Positions 49,037 through 58,163 of a stretch of DNA of 64,000 bases are shown here, one piece after another. The DNA is from Arthrobacter sp. V1I9 (GTDB taxonomy: Bacteria; Actinomycetota; Actinomycetes; Actinomycetales; Micrococcaceae). The stretch spans positions 620,001 to 684,000 of the forward strand of contig NZ_JAUSYU010000001.1 in NCBI RefSeq assembly GCF_030817075.1. Reading direction: 5' to 3'. Positions within the stretch are counted from its first letter, which is position 1, and each line of letters starts with the position of its first letter. The position numbers and the translations under genes are program-made. A model generated the notes under the pieces. That model was not told the DNA's origin, did not search any database, and was given only the letters and a program-made list of their open reading frames with translations.

Positions 49037-51274
49037 CTACTTCAGGCCGGCGCCGGGGAGTAATTCAGTGGCGCCGAGGGAATCGGCGATGAAGGCGTAG
49101 TCCCACGACCTTTCGCGCCACTGGACGTAGCGGCCGGACGCGCCGCCGTGGCCGCCGTCCATCTCGATCTTCATCACCACCGGCTCGGATCCCGTGGTCC
49201 TGTTCCGCAGCTCCTGCACCCATTTTGCCGGCTCCACGTACAGCACGCGGGTGTCGTTGAAGGACGTCACCGCGGCGATCTTCGGGTACGACGCCTGGCG
49301 GACATTTTCGTAGGGCGAGTACGACTTCATGTAGGCGTAGACCTCAGGGTCCGTGATGGGGTTGCCCCATTCCTCCCATTCAAGGGCGGACAGCGGCAGT
49401 TCCGGGTCCAGGATGGTGGTGAGGGCATCCACGAAGGGCACCTGGGCCACAATCGCGGCGTACTTTTCCGGGGCCATGTTGGCAACGGCACCCATCAGCA
49501 GTCCGCCGGCCGAGCCGCCCAGTGCTGCAATCCGCGAGGGATCCACCCAGCCCGAGTCCGCCAGCCACTCCGTGGCATCCACGAAGTCGGTGAAGGTGTT
49601 CTTCTTGGTGAGCTTCTTGCCGTTTTCGTACCAATGCCGGCCCAGTTCACCGCCCCCGCGGATGTGGGCGATCACAAACACCACGCCGCGGTCCAGCAGG
49701 GACAGCCGGGCAATGCCGAAGCCGGGGTCCATGCTCAGCTCATAGGAGCCGTACCCGTACACAAGGCCCGCCGCCGTCGAATCCTGCTTGACCGCCTTGT
49801 GGCGCAGCACGGAGAGCGGGATCCGGGTGCCGTCGCCGGCCTCGGCCCATTCGCGGGTGGCCACGTAGTCGTTGCCGTCGTAGCCGCCCAAAACCGGGCT
49901 TTCCTTGCGGAGCAGCAGTTCACCGGCTGGCTGCCCGGGAGTGGGCAGCACAAAGTCATAAACACGGGACGGCGTGAAGTAGGACGTGTAACCGAGCCGG
50001 ATCACCGGAGCCTCGTAGTCGGAGCCGCCCACTCCCGCGGTGTAGAGCTCCTCGTCGAACGCGGGCTCCACCGGTGCCTCCTGCGCCGCAGTGCCCAGGC
50101 CTTCCAGCCCGATGACCTGGACACGCTCGATGGTGTCCTTCCGGATGGACACGACGAGGTGCGTGGAGGTGACGCCTGCGCCGTTGACGCGGACGTCGTC
50201 GGAATGTTCGACGACGGTGTCCCAGCGCTGCCCGGCCAGCGGCTTGCGAAGCTCGGCCCAGTCAGTCAGGGAAACCATCGAGTTGATGGCGCCGCGGTTA
50301 TGCGTGAGCAGGATGCGTTCGGTCTTTACGCCGTCGGGGCCGGGCAGCAGGAACGGTTCGGCCTCATAAAGTACCCGCTCATCCCGGGAAATGACGGTGA
50401 GGAGCTCCTGGGCGGGATCGTCGAACCGCAGCAGGCGGGTCTCGCTGTACTCCGAGCAGCCGATCCCCAGCACGAGGTAGCGCCGGTCAGCGGAGAGCTC
50501 AAACCCCAGCCACATGGCGACGTCGTCCTCCTGGTAGATCACCACGTCCGCGGTGACGGGCGTGCCCAGGGTGTGGGCCCTGACCTGGTAGGGGCGCCAG
50601 GACTCGTCCACCACTGTGTAGAAAATCCGCGTGCCGTCCGGGGAGAAGGAAACGCCGTAGAAGACGTTTTCGATGACGTCCGGCAACAGCTCGCCGGTCC
50701 GGAGGTCCTTGATGCGCAGGGTGAAGCGTTCATCACCGGCGTTGTCCACCGCGTACGCGTAGAGGTTGCCATCCACCGTTACGGCGGTGCCGCCAACCGA
50801 GAAGAACGGCTTCCCTTCGGCCTCGACGTTGCCGTCCAGCAGGATCTCCTCGCCCGGAATTTCGATGCCGGGTTCAACGGCCGGGGGAGTCCAGTCCGCG
50901 ACGGGGTTGCCGGTGTTTTGGGCGCGGACCCGGCACTGGATGCCGTACTCCTTGCCTTCCACTGAGCGGCTGAAGTACCACCAGCCGTCCTTCCGGTGGG
51001 GGACGGACAAGTCCGTCTCCTGGGTGCGGCCCTTGATCTCCTGGAAGATCGCCTCGCGCAGCGGTTCCTGGTGCGCGGTGACCGCTTCCTGGTAGGCGTT
51101 CTCGGCTTTGAGGTGCTCCACTACCTCGTCGGATTCCTTGTCCCGCAGCCACTCGTAGTTGTCCACGAACGTGTCCCCGTGGTGGATGCGCTCGGAGGGG
51201 ATCTTCTTGGCAACCGGGGGAGCGGGGGTGGAAGTCGCGGTTTTGGCGGAATCCTGCAGCGGAGTCTGGGTCAT
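49037..51274 (-). CDS. S9-family oligopeptidase (oligopeptidase B-like)
   Basis: A 745-residue prolyl-oligopeptidase-family peptidase. The N-terminal beta-propeller starts HGDTFVDNYEWLRDKESDEVV; the C-terminal alpha/beta hydrolase domain carries the catalytic Ser in ALGGSAGGLLMGAVANMAPE, preceded by VIAHIRGGGELGRHWYENGK, and the His in MDGGHGGASGRY. Oligopeptidase B cleaves short peptides after basic residues in the cytoplasm. ATG 51274 was chosen because TATATT lies 7 bases upstream on the minus strand (51282-51287), the leaderless pattern; the frame is open to 51304. Confidence 0.93.
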   Translation of the reverse strand: MTQTPLQDSAKTATSTPAPPVAKKIPSERIHHGDTFVDNYEWLRDKESDEVVEHLKAENAYQEAVTAHQEPLREAIFQEIKGRTQETDLSVPHRKDGWWYFSRSVEGKEYGIQCRVRAQNTGNPVADWTPPAVEPGIEIPGEEILLDGNVEAEGKPFFSVGGTAVTVDGNLYAYAVDNAGDERFTLRIKDLRTGELLPDVIENVFYGVSFSPDGTRIFYTVVDESWRPYQVRAHTLGTPVTADVVIYQEDDVAMWLGFELSADRRYLVLGIGCSEYSETRLLRFDDPAQELLTVISRDERVLYEAEPFLLPGPDGVKTERILLTHNRGAINSMVSLTDWAELRKPLAGQRWDTVVEHSDDVRVNGAGVTSTHLVVSIRKDTIERVQVIGLEGLGTAAQEAPVEPAFDEELYTAGVGGSDYEAPVIRLGYTSYFTPSRVYDFVLPTPGQPAGELLLRKESPVLGGYDGNDYVATREWAEAGDGTRIPLSVLRHKAVKQDSTAAGLVYGYGSYELSMDPGFGIARLSLLDRGVVFVIAHIRGGGELGRHWYENGKKLTKKNTFTDFVDATEWLADSGWVDPSRIAALGGSAGGLLMGAVANMAPEKYAAIVAQVPFVDALTTILDPELPLSALEWEEWGNPITDPEVYAYMKSYSPYENVRQASYPKIAAVTSFNDTRVLYVEPAKWVQELRNRTTGSEPVVMKIEMDGGHGGASGRYVQWRERSWDYAFIADSLGATELLPGAGLK

Positions 51275-51434
51275 GGGTTCAAATATATCCACCCGCCGTG
51301 GCAATGGACCGGGCGTTCGCTACCGGACGAGAACCGGACGCATTGGGGGAGGCGGGGTGGCCTAGTAGGGTCCGGGCGGCAGGCGTATCCTGTTCACGCT
51401 AAGGCACATCCGCCCAGCGTGAGAGGGGAAGTTT

Positions 51435-51614
51435 ATGACCATCCCGCCAGTGCACGAGCCCGAGCCGTTCCCGCCGGAGCCAGGCCCAACCCCTGATCCG
51501 GGCCACCCTGGTCCGCCATCGCCCAACCCGTTCCCGGTACCGGAGCCTCCCGGCCCACTGCCCGTGCCCGATCCGGGCCCGGCGCCGCTTCGTCCCGACC
51601 CAACCCGAAGCTAG
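51435..51614 (+). CDS. Small proline-rich protein
   Basis: A 59-residue frame with a good AGAGGGGAAG ribosome site: MTIPPVHEPEPFPPEPGPTP at the start, ending PDPTRS. Nearly half of the residues are proline, with many Pro-Glu and Pro-Asp pairs. No hydrophobic segment or cysteine is present. Such small Pro-rich proteins are frequent in the genus and are of unknown function; translation is plausible from the ribosome site and the terminator just downstream. It lies between the divergent S9 peptidase gene and hsp20. Confidence 0.6.
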   Translation: MTIPPVHEPEPFPPEPGPTPDPGHPGPPSPNPFPVPEPPGPLPVPDPGPAPLRPDPTRS

Positions 51615-51631
51615 GACAGCAGTAACGCACT

Positions 51632-51666
51632 GAAGGGGGGCCCTTGCGCACGGCGAGGGCCCCTTC
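51632..51666 (+). terminator. Terminator after the Pro-rich gene
   Basis: GAAGGGGGGCCC (51632-51643) and GGGCCCCTTC (51657-51666) form a strong G/C stem with a 13-base loop 17 bases after the stop codon. Confidence 0.7.
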
Positions 51667-51817
51667 TGCGTGCCCCCTGATCATCAAAAACGGGAGAAAA
51701 TTCTCCCCAAAAAACGCTTGCAGATCTACCCGGCCAGTGCTAAAAAATCTATATCAGCCAATACAGATCGGCTGGTACCAAAACAGTGTTGGACCGTCTC
51801 CCACGAGGAGGGAAGCC

Positions 51818-52240
51818 ATGTTGATGCGAACCGATCCGTTCCGCGAGCTGGACAGGCTGGCCCAGCAGGTCCTCGGCACGGCAGCGCGTCCGGCAGCGAT
51901 GCCAATGGACGCCTGGCGTGAAGGCCAGGACTTTGTAGTCGCCTTTGATCTGCCCGGTGTTTCAGTGGACTCAGTGGATCTCGATGTTGAACGGAATGTC
52001 CTGACGGTGCGGGCAGAACGCCCGGAACCTGCAGGCAAGGACACCGAACTGATCGCCTCGGAGCGGCCGCGCGGCGTGTTCAGCCGCCAGCTGATCCTCG
52101 GGGACACCCTGGACACCGACAACGTGAAGGCGTCCTACGACGCCGGTGTCCTGACCCTGCGGATTCCTGTCGCTGAAAAGGCAAAGCCGCGTAAGATTGA
52201 GGTTGAGACGAAGGGGGCAAAGCACGAGATTTCTGCTTAG
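51818..52240 (+). CDS. Hsp20/alpha-crystallin small heat-shock protein
   Basis: A 140-residue holdase chaperone: [20 protein letters not shown], then the crystallin domain from about residue 28 ([34 protein letters not shown]) with the beta-strand motif [20 protein letters not shown] at the end. The GVLTL..P motif is the family signature. ATG 51818 was chosen for the GAGGAGGGAAG ribosome site; the frame is open far upstream without homology. No HAIR element (CTTGAGT-N7-ACTCAAG) is visible in the 200-base upstream region, so HspR control is not evident. Confidence 0.93.
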   Translation: MLMRTDPFRELDRLAQQVLGTAARPAAMPMDAWREGQDFVVAFDLPGVSVDSVDLDVERNVLTVRAERPEPAGKDTELIASERPRGVFSRQLILGDTLDTDNVKASYDAGVLTLRIPVAEKAKPRKIEVETKGAKHEISA

Positions 52241-52363
52241 TCCCCAGCAGGATCGGGATGTCGGGTAATGATTGTTGACTGCCTTTTGGGGCGGATAGCC
52301 ATTCTGAGCACGCCACAGCGCTGAAAGCGCATTGGCAGGGTAGGCCTGCACTTCCCGATACGG

Positions 52364-52389
52364 TGGCCCCCGGCTTCGGCCGGGGGCCA
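52364..52389. terminator. Bidirectional terminator between hsp20 and nnrD
   Basis: A perfect 11-bp stem, TGGCCCCCGGC (52364-52374) and its complement (52379-52389), closed by the stable TTCG loop, lies between convergent genes. Confidence 0.85.
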
Positions 52390-52396
52390 TCCCATG

Positions 52397-52417
52397 CCCG
52401 GGCTTCAAAGGCCCGGG
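52397..52417 (-). terminator. Second terminator hairpin at the nnrD end
   Basis: CCCGGGC (52397-52403) pairs with GCCCGGG (52411-52417) across a 7-base loop, 6 bases beyond the nnrD stop read on the minus strand. Confidence 0.65.
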
Positions 52418-52423
52418 GCAGGA

Positions 52424-53388
52424 TCAGGTGTTCAGCTCCAGCATCAGGGCGGGCAGTTCGTCGGCCAGTTCGCGGGCGAGGAACCCGAGGGGGCCCCAAC
52501 CTGCTGGCAAGCCGGTCTGCCGCTGCCGCATGGAGGTGGGTGCCCCAGCATGCGGCCTGCGCGCTGGTGGTTCCCCGGGCGCGAAGGCCCGCGATTGCCC
52601 CGGCCAGGACGTCCCCGCTGCCAGAGGTTCCCAGCCCGCCGTAGCCGGTGGTCATTTTCCAGAGCTCCGATTCCTCCGGCGCGTCCCCGCCGGAGGGCCG
52701 CGCGATGAAGCCCTGGCAGCTCACCACAGCCTGGAACTTGTCGGCGATCTCGGCAATATCCGCCGTCAGATCATCCACCTCGCGCTCCAGCAGGACAGCG
52801 GCCTCCTTGGGGTTCGGCGTGAGGATCAGCCGCCCCTTCCACGGCTCCAGCTGGTCCGCCACCTTTACCAGGCCGCCCAGGGCATAGGCATCAAGTACGA
52901 CGGCGGGACCACCGTTTGCCTTCCCGTCGCCAGAGCCTGAATCACTGGAGCGGGTTTCCCGCTCCAAGAGTGCCCGCAGCAGCTTTTCCGCGAGGTCCCG
53001 GGTCATCCAGCCCGGGGCCAACGAGGATCGCATCCGCACGCTCAAGGTAAGAGGAAATCCGGTCCAGGCCTTCACCCGTCACCGACCCGTCCGCGTTCTC
53101 CGGCAGCCCCATGGCCCCGCATTCCGGGAGTGCCACGCCAAGATGCATGGCCACCGATTCCGCCACGGCGAGGGTGAGCTTCCCGGCGCCGGCCCGCAAG
53201 GCAGCGGTACCGGCCAGCAGTGCCGCGCCGGGCGTGGCCCGCGCCCCACCGATCACCAGCACCGAGCCCCGCGAGTACTTGTCGGCGCCTGGTGCCGGCA
53301 GCGGCCAGTCGCGCAGCAGCGACGGCGTCACGAGGGTAGGTGAAGCGGCTTCAGTTGCGCTGGCTACGGAATCACTTTGGGTGGACAC
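52424..53388 (-). pseudogene. nnrD: ADP-dependent NAD(P)H-hydrate dehydratase, interrupted by two frameshifts
   Basis: The ribokinase-like repair enzyme that converts NAD(P)H hydrate back to NAD(P)H. Segments in order: KYSRGSVLVIGGARATPGAA (first frame), ADAILVGPGLDD, then in the next frame LAEKLLRALLERE, GPAVVLDAYALGG, GRLILTPNPKEAAVLL and GYGGLGTSGSGDVLAGAIAG, then in a third frame LGFLARELADELPALMLELN. Removing one base from CCCGGG (52997-53002) and one from the GGGGG at 52489-52493 restores one open frame of about 320 residues. The catalytic GTSGSGDVL is intact. GTG 53388, with GGGAG upstream, fits best. It overlaps the phosphatase gene upstream by 17 bases. Sequence error is likely, because this is a housekeeping enzyme. 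Confidence 0.8.
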
Positions 53389-54148
53389 TGGCGTCTCCCG
53401 CATGTTCGGTGACTGTTACACCCTGCTCCGTGAGGTGGTCCGCCACATTGAAGCTTTCCAGGGTCCAGGGCCCTTCGCCGGAGGGCCGGACGTAACGGGT
53501 CAGGGAGGCATTGAGGACCGACGTGCTCGCCGCAAGATCCAGGAGCTCCTGCTCATTCATGCCCTCCAGCACGTAGCGGAACAGCAGGATCACGGCGTCG
53601 TGGCAGACCAGCATGACCCGGTGCCCCGTGCCGAGGTTGTTGAGTTCGTCCAGGACGGACCGCAGCCGCAGTGCCACGTCGGCCCACGATTCGCCGCCCG
53701 GCGGCCGGTAGTACATTTTGCCCAGCCACTCGCGGCGCTCGGCCTCTTCCGGGAATCGGTTTTCAACACCGCGGCGCGTCAGCCTGTCCAGGATGCCGAG
53801 CTCGCGGTCCCGCAGGCGTTCATCGGTCCGCACCTTCACGGGCCAGCCCGCGGCCTCAACGGCGATCTCGGCGGTCTGGCGCGCACGGGCGTACGGCGAG
53901 GAAACCACCGCATCCGGCCGGAGGTCCTCGGCGATCCGTGCCAGTGCGGCACCCAAAGCCTTTGCCTGGTCCTGCCCGGTCCCGGACAAGTTCACGTCCG
54001 CATCCCGGGCGGGTACCTCGATGACCTCAGCCCCCGCCAGCCGCGCATCCGTGGCCGCCACGTTGCCTTCGCTCTCGCCGTGGCGGATAAGGATCAGCTC
54101 CACCGCCCCGGCTTCCTGGACAGCCTCTGTCAGTCCGTCCTCTTTCAC
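53372..54148 (-). CDS. Histidine phosphatase (phosphoglycerate mutase-like)
   Basis: A 258-residue member of the histidine phosphatase superfamily. The catalytic motif LILIRHGESEGN (RHG) is near residue 20, the second signature is SSPYARARQTAEIA, and the second catalytic His lies in VMLVCHDAVILLFRYVLEG. The C-terminal region is longer than the minimal domain. Substrates of such enzymes vary widely (sugar phosphates, alpha-ribazole phosphate and others). GTG start at 54148; its 3' end overlaps the nnrD gene, so the two are probably translated together. Confidence 0.9.
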   Translation of the reverse strand: MKEDGLTEAVQEAGAVELILIRHGESEGNVAATDARLAGAEVIEVPARDADVNLSGTGQDQAKALGAALARIAEDLRPDAVVSSPYARARQTAEIAVEAAGWPVKVRTDERLRDRELGILDRLTRRGVENRFPEEAERREWLGKMYYRPPGGESWADVALRLRSVLDELNNLGTGHRVMLVCHDAVILLFRYVLEGMNEQELLDLAASTSVLNASLTRYVRPSGEGPWTLESFNVADHLTEQGVTVTEHAGDASVHPK

Positions 54149-54261
54149 AAAGAATCACCCCGTCTGTGTGCCTTGCCGAATGCAGGAACATTACCAGCGG
54201 CGTACCCATGGCTCAGGGAATGTAAACGAGGAAAAGCAAACGGGCCGACGGCGGGGCCCGC

Positions 54262-54292
54262 CCCGGAGCGCTGCAAGCGGCAGCACTCCGGG
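54262..54292 (-). terminator. Terminator after phoD
   Basis: CCCGGAG-c-GCTGC / GCAGC-a-CTCCGGG forms a 12-bp stem with one mismatch and a 5-base loop, ending 10 bases from the phoD stop on the minus strand. Confidence 0.7.
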
Positions 54293-54301
54293 AGTCAGCT
54301 C

Positions 54302-55978
54302 CTACCGCTCAGGCGTCAGCACCTTCGAGAACACCGTGGTGCCGTTCGCGTTCCGAAGGCTGGCGGTGAAGCTGTTGTCCTCACCGAGCTGGACGTGCCC
54401 GAAGAACTGGTTCTCGCCGTCGCGCGGTGACTCCCCAGGAAAACGCCCGGCCTTCGAGAAGGCCACCTCGGGGCCGAACGTGCCGTCCATCGGGTTGGGG
54501 CCGAAGGAACCCGCGGCGATGGGCCCGGCCACGAACTCCCAAAAGGGGTCGAAGTCGGTGAAGGAGGCGCGCTCGGGGGAGTAGTGGTGGGCGGCGCAGT
54601 AGTGCACGTCGGCCGTCAGCCAGACCACGTTCTTAACCCGGTTGTGCTTGAACGCACTCAGTACCCCGGCTATCTCGAGCTCGCGCCCCAGCGGTGCACC
54701 GGCGTCGCGGTTTGCCAGGCTTTCCTGGTTTACGGCGCCGTCGGGCACGATGATGCCCAGCGGCAGGTCGGCGGCGATCACTTTCCACGTCGCCTTTGAC
54801 TTTGAGACCTCGCGGATGAGCCAGTCCACCTGCTCCTGGCCCAGGATGGACGTCGCGTAGGGTTCCTTGCCGTCAGTGTTCGGGGACTTGAAGGTGCGCA
54901 TGTCCAGGCAGAAGATGTCCAGTTGCGGGCCGCGGCTGATCTTCCGGTAGATGCGCGCGGGCTGGTACTGGCCGGCGTCGTCGAACGTTCCCGGCCGCCA
55001 CAGCGCCGACGAATCAGCGATTGGCATGTTCTCCTGCCATGCCTGCCGTCCCCGCGCCGCGAGGGTGTTGACGTCGCGGACGGTGTAGCGGGGATCGTCA
55101 AGGATTTCGCCGGGGTACCAGTTGTTGGTGGTCTCGTGGTCGTCCCAGTTGGCGATCACCGGGACGTCCGCGAACATGGCGCGCATGTTGGCGTCCATGG
55201 AGTTGTACCGGTGCCGGCCGCGGAATTCGGTGAGGGTTTCAGCCACCTTGGACACCTCTTCGGTCACCAGGTTCCGCCACACCTGCCCGTCCTTCTCCAC
55301 CACGGTCTCGGTGAGTGGACCGTCGGCATACACCGTGTCGCCGGAGTGGATGAAGAAGTCCGGCCGGGTCTGGTGCATGGCCCGGTATCCCCGCATCCCG
55401 CCGATCTCCTCGTTGATGCCCCAGCCCTGACCGGCGGTGTCGCCGGTCCACACAAAGCTTTGGGCGGACGACGCCGGCACCCCACCCCCGTTGCTTGTGT
55501 CGCCGGTGCGGCCCTTGCCGTTGTACGTCCCGGCGCCGGGGGCGGTGCGGAAGGTCCCGCGGACCGCCTCACCGGCAGCGCCGCCGTCGTCCTCGAAGCT
55601 GATCTCCAGCGCAAAGCGGGTGTTGGACGGCAGGTTCCCGGCATGGATCTTGGCCGTGAAGTCCGAGGCCTGGGTGGCGCGCGGACCGCGGAGGGTGCGT
55701 TCGAAGGAGCCGCGGCCGCGCAGGACCTCGCCGCCGTCGTCCACCGCCCGCAGCACCGCCGTCATTCGGCCGGGGCCCGAAGCACGGGACCACAGCACGG
55801 CGGAGCCGGAGGTGACGTCGCCGGTGGCGATGCCGCTGGGCAGGGTAAGCCGGTTCCGGACCAGCGCGACGCCACCCTGCGACTGGCGCGGCACGGCCTG
55901 CGCTGCTGTGGGTGTGGCTGCCAGTGCGGCGGCGAGGACGGAACCCTTGACGATAGTGCGGCGAGAAATGTCAGTCAT
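54302..55978 (-). CDS. phoD: Alkaline phosphatase D family protein (PhoD), Tat-exported
   Basis: A 558-residue metallophosphatase. A twin-arginine signal, SRRTIVKGSVLAAALAATPT, is at the N-terminus. The PhoD N-terminal domain (LPSGIATGDVTSGSAVLWSR) and the catalytic domain follow: FVWTGDTAGQGWG, FFIHSGDTVYADG, VIANWDDHETTNNW and WLTADVHYCAAHHY. These provide the Ca/Fe ligands of PhoD-type phosphodiesterases or monoesterases. It is released folded through the Tat system, and probably scavenges phosphate from teichoic acids or phosphoesters. No PHO box was clear upstream. Confidence 0.93.
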   Translation of the reverse strand: MTDISRRTIVKGSVLAAALAATPTAAQAVPRQSQGGVALVRNRLTLPSGIATGDVTSGSAVLWSRASGPGRMTAVLRAVDDGGEVLRGRGSFERTLRGPRATQASDFTAKIHAGNLPSNTRFALEISFEDDGGAAGEAVRGTFRTAPGAGTYNGKGRTGDTSNGGGVPASSAQSFVWTGDTAGQGWGINEEIGGMRGYRAMHQTRPDFFIHSGDTVYADGPLTETVVEKDGQVWRNLVTEEVSKVAETLTEFRGRHRYNSMDANMRAMFADVPVIANWDDHETTNNWYPGEILDDPRYTVRDVNTLAARGRQAWQENMPIADSSALWRPGTFDDAGQYQPARIYRKISRGPQLDIFCLDMRTFKSPNTDGKEPYATSILGQEQVDWLIREVSKSKATWKVIAADLPLGIIVPDGAVNQESLANRDAGAPLGRELEIAGVLSAFKHNRVKNVVWLTADVHYCAAHHYSPERASFTDFDPFWEFVAGPIAAGSFGPNPMDGTFGPEVAFSKAGRFPGESPRDGENQFFGHVQLGEDNSFTASLRNANGTTVFSKVLTPER

Positions 55979-56096
55979 GGTGCCAGCCTTCCGGCACCCG
56001 GCGCACGGACTGTTTCCCTGCGGTGAACGAGTGGTAAGCCCGGGCTGAACAGCGGGATGGTCAGCGGTCGGTTACGGACCGCCGTCAGCTCAGTGC

Positions 56097-57194
56097 CTAC
56101 GGCACCGCGAACTCCCCGATCCGTCCCTCCCGCAGGGCGGCCCCCACGGCAGCAATGGCACCGTAATCGGGGAGCAGCACGGACTGGCCGGCAATGAAGC
56201 CGGATCCGGCCGTTGGCAGTGTCATGGTGCCGATCGATTTCGGGTTAAGGTTGCGCAGGCTGTAGGCGAGGATGGCGGCCTGTGCCGCGTTGAAGCCCTT
56301 GTTCACGGTGAGGCAGCAGGAGGCAAAGTTCACCAGGCTCCGTACGGCTGTCACGTCGTTGAGGGCACCGCCGGCAGTGAGGCGGGCAAGGACGGCGCGG
56401 AGCAGGATCTGCTGGTTGCGCACCCGCTGGAAGTCGCCGTCGACGAACGCGTACCGCTCCCGGGAGAATTCCAGCGCTGCCTGGCCGTTCAGGTGGTTCA
56501 CGCCGGGACGGAAGACATGCCCAGTGTCGTGTGTGGACTGAAACGGGACCGGGACGTTGACGTCAATGCCGCCCAGCCCGTCCACCAGAAGCTTGAAACC
56601 GCCGAAGTCCAGCATCAGGGTGTGGTGGATGGTGATACCGAACAGCTGCTGCACCGTCTGGGTGGTCATGTCGATGCCGCCGTACTGCAGGCCGGCGTTG
56701 ATCTTCCCTCCACCGAAGCCGGGGATGTCCACCCACATGTCCCTGTTCATGGACACGATGTACAGGGACCGGCGGTGGGCCGGGACGTGGACCAGCATCA
56801 GCACGTCTGAACGCTGGTCCCTGGGCTCGCCGGTGGCATCCGTGTGGGCTGCCGCGTCTTTCGCAATGCCGCGCATGTCGCTGCCGATGACCAGCACGTT
56901 CATGGCAACGGCAGGGTGCTGCGGAATGGGTGGAGGGGGAGGGGGAGGCGGCGGCACAGTTTTGGAAGGTGTTCCAGTTGGCGTGGGCGAGGGGGTTTCG
57001 CTTGGCGATGCAGCGGGCCGGGCCTCAGTACCCGCGCGGTTAAGGCTGGTGACCGCGACGACGCCAACCGCCACGAGGACCAGCGCCAGCAGCGCCGCGA
57101 TCCAGCGCCGCCGTCCATACGCCACGAAGCCAGGACCGCGCGGGTGGGGGCCAGAGGGCCTGGGACCGGGTTCAGAACCGCCTGGCGTGCTCAT
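56097..57194 (-). CDS. LytR-CpsA-Psr (LCP) family wall-polymer ligase
   Basis: A 365-residue protein with a Pro/Gly-rich cytoplasmic head, one membrane helix (WIAALLALVLVAVGVVAVTS), a run of ten prolines in PPPPPPPPIPQHP, and the LCP domain: MNVLVIGSDMRG, RSDVLMLVHVPAHRRSLYIV, DMWVDIPGFGGGKINAG and ALEFSRERYAFVDGDFQRVRNQQ. The Arg and Asp residues in SDVLML and FQRVRNQQ are the phosphate and Mg-binding residues. LCP enzymes attach teichoic acid, arabinogalactan or capsule polymers to peptidoglycan. A GAGGTGAGG ribosome site supports ATG 57194. Confidence 0.92.
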   Translation of the reverse strand: MSTPGGSEPGPRPSGPHPRGPGFVAYGRRRWIAALLALVLVAVGVVAVTSLNRAGTEARPAASPSETPSPTPTGTPSKTVPPPPPPPPPIPQHPAVAMNVLVIGSDMRGIAKDAAAHTDATGEPRDQRSDVLMLVHVPAHRRSLYIVSMNRDMWVDIPGFGGGKINAGLQYGGIDMTTQTVQQLFGITIHHTLMLDFGGFKLLVDGLGGIDVNVPVPFQSTHDTGHVFRPGVNHLNGQAALEFSRERYAFVDGDFQRVRNQQILLRAVLARLTAGGALNDVTAVRSLVNFASCCLTVNKGFNAAQAAILAYSLRNLNPKSIGTMTLPTAGSGFIAGQSVLLPDYGAIAAVGAALREGRIGEFAVP

Positions 57195-57352
57195 TGTGCC
57201 TCACCTCATCGTGGGGATGGTGGGATCAGTGTCCGCCTGCCGGGCCCTCCCTGGCTACGACCGTGTCCAAACTGTCACCTGGAAGGGCGCCGTGGTCGGC
57301 TCGGACGTGTCGACGCCGATATCCCGGGCGAGGTGGCAGGCCCGCCGAACCG

Positions 57353-58015
57353 CTACAGTGACCCCGCACGTGTGCCGCGAACCGGAGCGTTGAGGCGTGC
57401 GTGGCGCAGGATGGACACGATCGCTGGCGCGAGTTCGTCTTCCATCTGCCGGTACACCTCGGGCGCGCGGCGGTAGGGGTCGATAATGTCGTTTTCGGAC
57501 GAGTCGGAAGGCAGGGACAGATGCCGCACTGCAGCCGCCCTCGCCGGCAAGCCCCGCCAAAAGGTGTGGTTGGCTGCCAGCGGATCATCTCCGTCGGACG
57601 CTCCTGCCGCAGGTTCCTTGCCTTCGGAAGCGCCAGCCCGCTCGTCCAGCACGTCAAGCATCCGGGCGAATTCACGGATGGTAAAGGTCCGCTTGAGCAG
57701 GGACGCGTCCAGCTGCAGGACCTCGCCGCGGTGGCCGGAGGTCATGGTGAGCACCAGGTCCACGCCGCGGAGGATCTTGGGCGTCAGCTGGCGGGCCGCG
57801 AAGTTCCCGGGGTCGCCGCCGAAGGTGCGCACGATGTCAGCGGAGATGGGCTGCATGGGGTCGCCCACCATGGCCCGGGTCCCCGCACTGGCCACTTCGA
57901 AACCGCCCGGCAGCACCTGGTTGAGCCCCGCCTGCAGCAGCCGTTCGGCCACCGGGGACCGGCAGATGTTGCCCGTGCAGACGGTCAGGATTCTTACTGG
58001 TGCGGGTGAGTCCAA
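57353..58015 (-). CDS. Low-molecular-weight protein-tyrosine phosphatase
   Basis: A 220-residue phosphatase with the N-terminal P-loop VRILTVCTGNICRSPVAERL (Cys-x5-Arg) and the general-acid Asp in NDIIDPYRRAPEVYRQM. A Gly/Ala/Glu-rich insertion (ERAGASEGKEPAAGASDG) makes it longer than the usual 150-170 residues. Such phosphatases often control exopolysaccharide and wall-polymer systems, fitting the LCP gene that follows. The likely start is TTG 58015, which is uncommon; no better codon precedes the first strand. Confidence 0.88.
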   Translation of the reverse strand: MDSPAPVRILTVCTGNICRSPVAERLLQAGLNQVLPGGFEVASAGTRAMVGDPMQPISADIVRTFGGDPGNFAARQLTPKILRGVDLVLTMTSGHRGEVLQLDASLLKRTFTIREFARMLDVLDERAGASEGKEPAAGASDGDDPLAANHTFWRGLPARAAAVRHLSLPSDSSENDIIDPYRRAPEVYRQMEDELAPAIVSILRHARLNAPVRGTRAGSL

Positions 58016-58127
58016 GGGAGATTTCTCTTTCCAGCCGGTGCCTCCGTGCTTTTCAACTTAACACGCCAGGGCCCCACGCCGGCCGCCCCACCCCGCACGC
58101 TGGCTCAGCTTTCGCCGGTTTTTGGGG

Positions 58128-58143
58128 AACGCTCTATCACCTT
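58128..58143 (+). repeat. Single GTGATAGAGCGT-family unit
   Basis: AACGCTCTATCACCTT lies just before the FAD oxidoreductase start. The first 14 bases recur in the same direction at 59421, immediately after that gene. Confidence 0.75.
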
Positions 58144-58163
58144 CCGCAGAGGGGCACGATGAT

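Noticed and set aside
51615..51817. A HAIR or CIRCE element upstream of hsp20.
   Set aside because: Neither CTTGAGT-N7-ACTCAAG nor the CIRCE sequence is present; only a weak CAGCC/GGCTG inverted repeat was seen.
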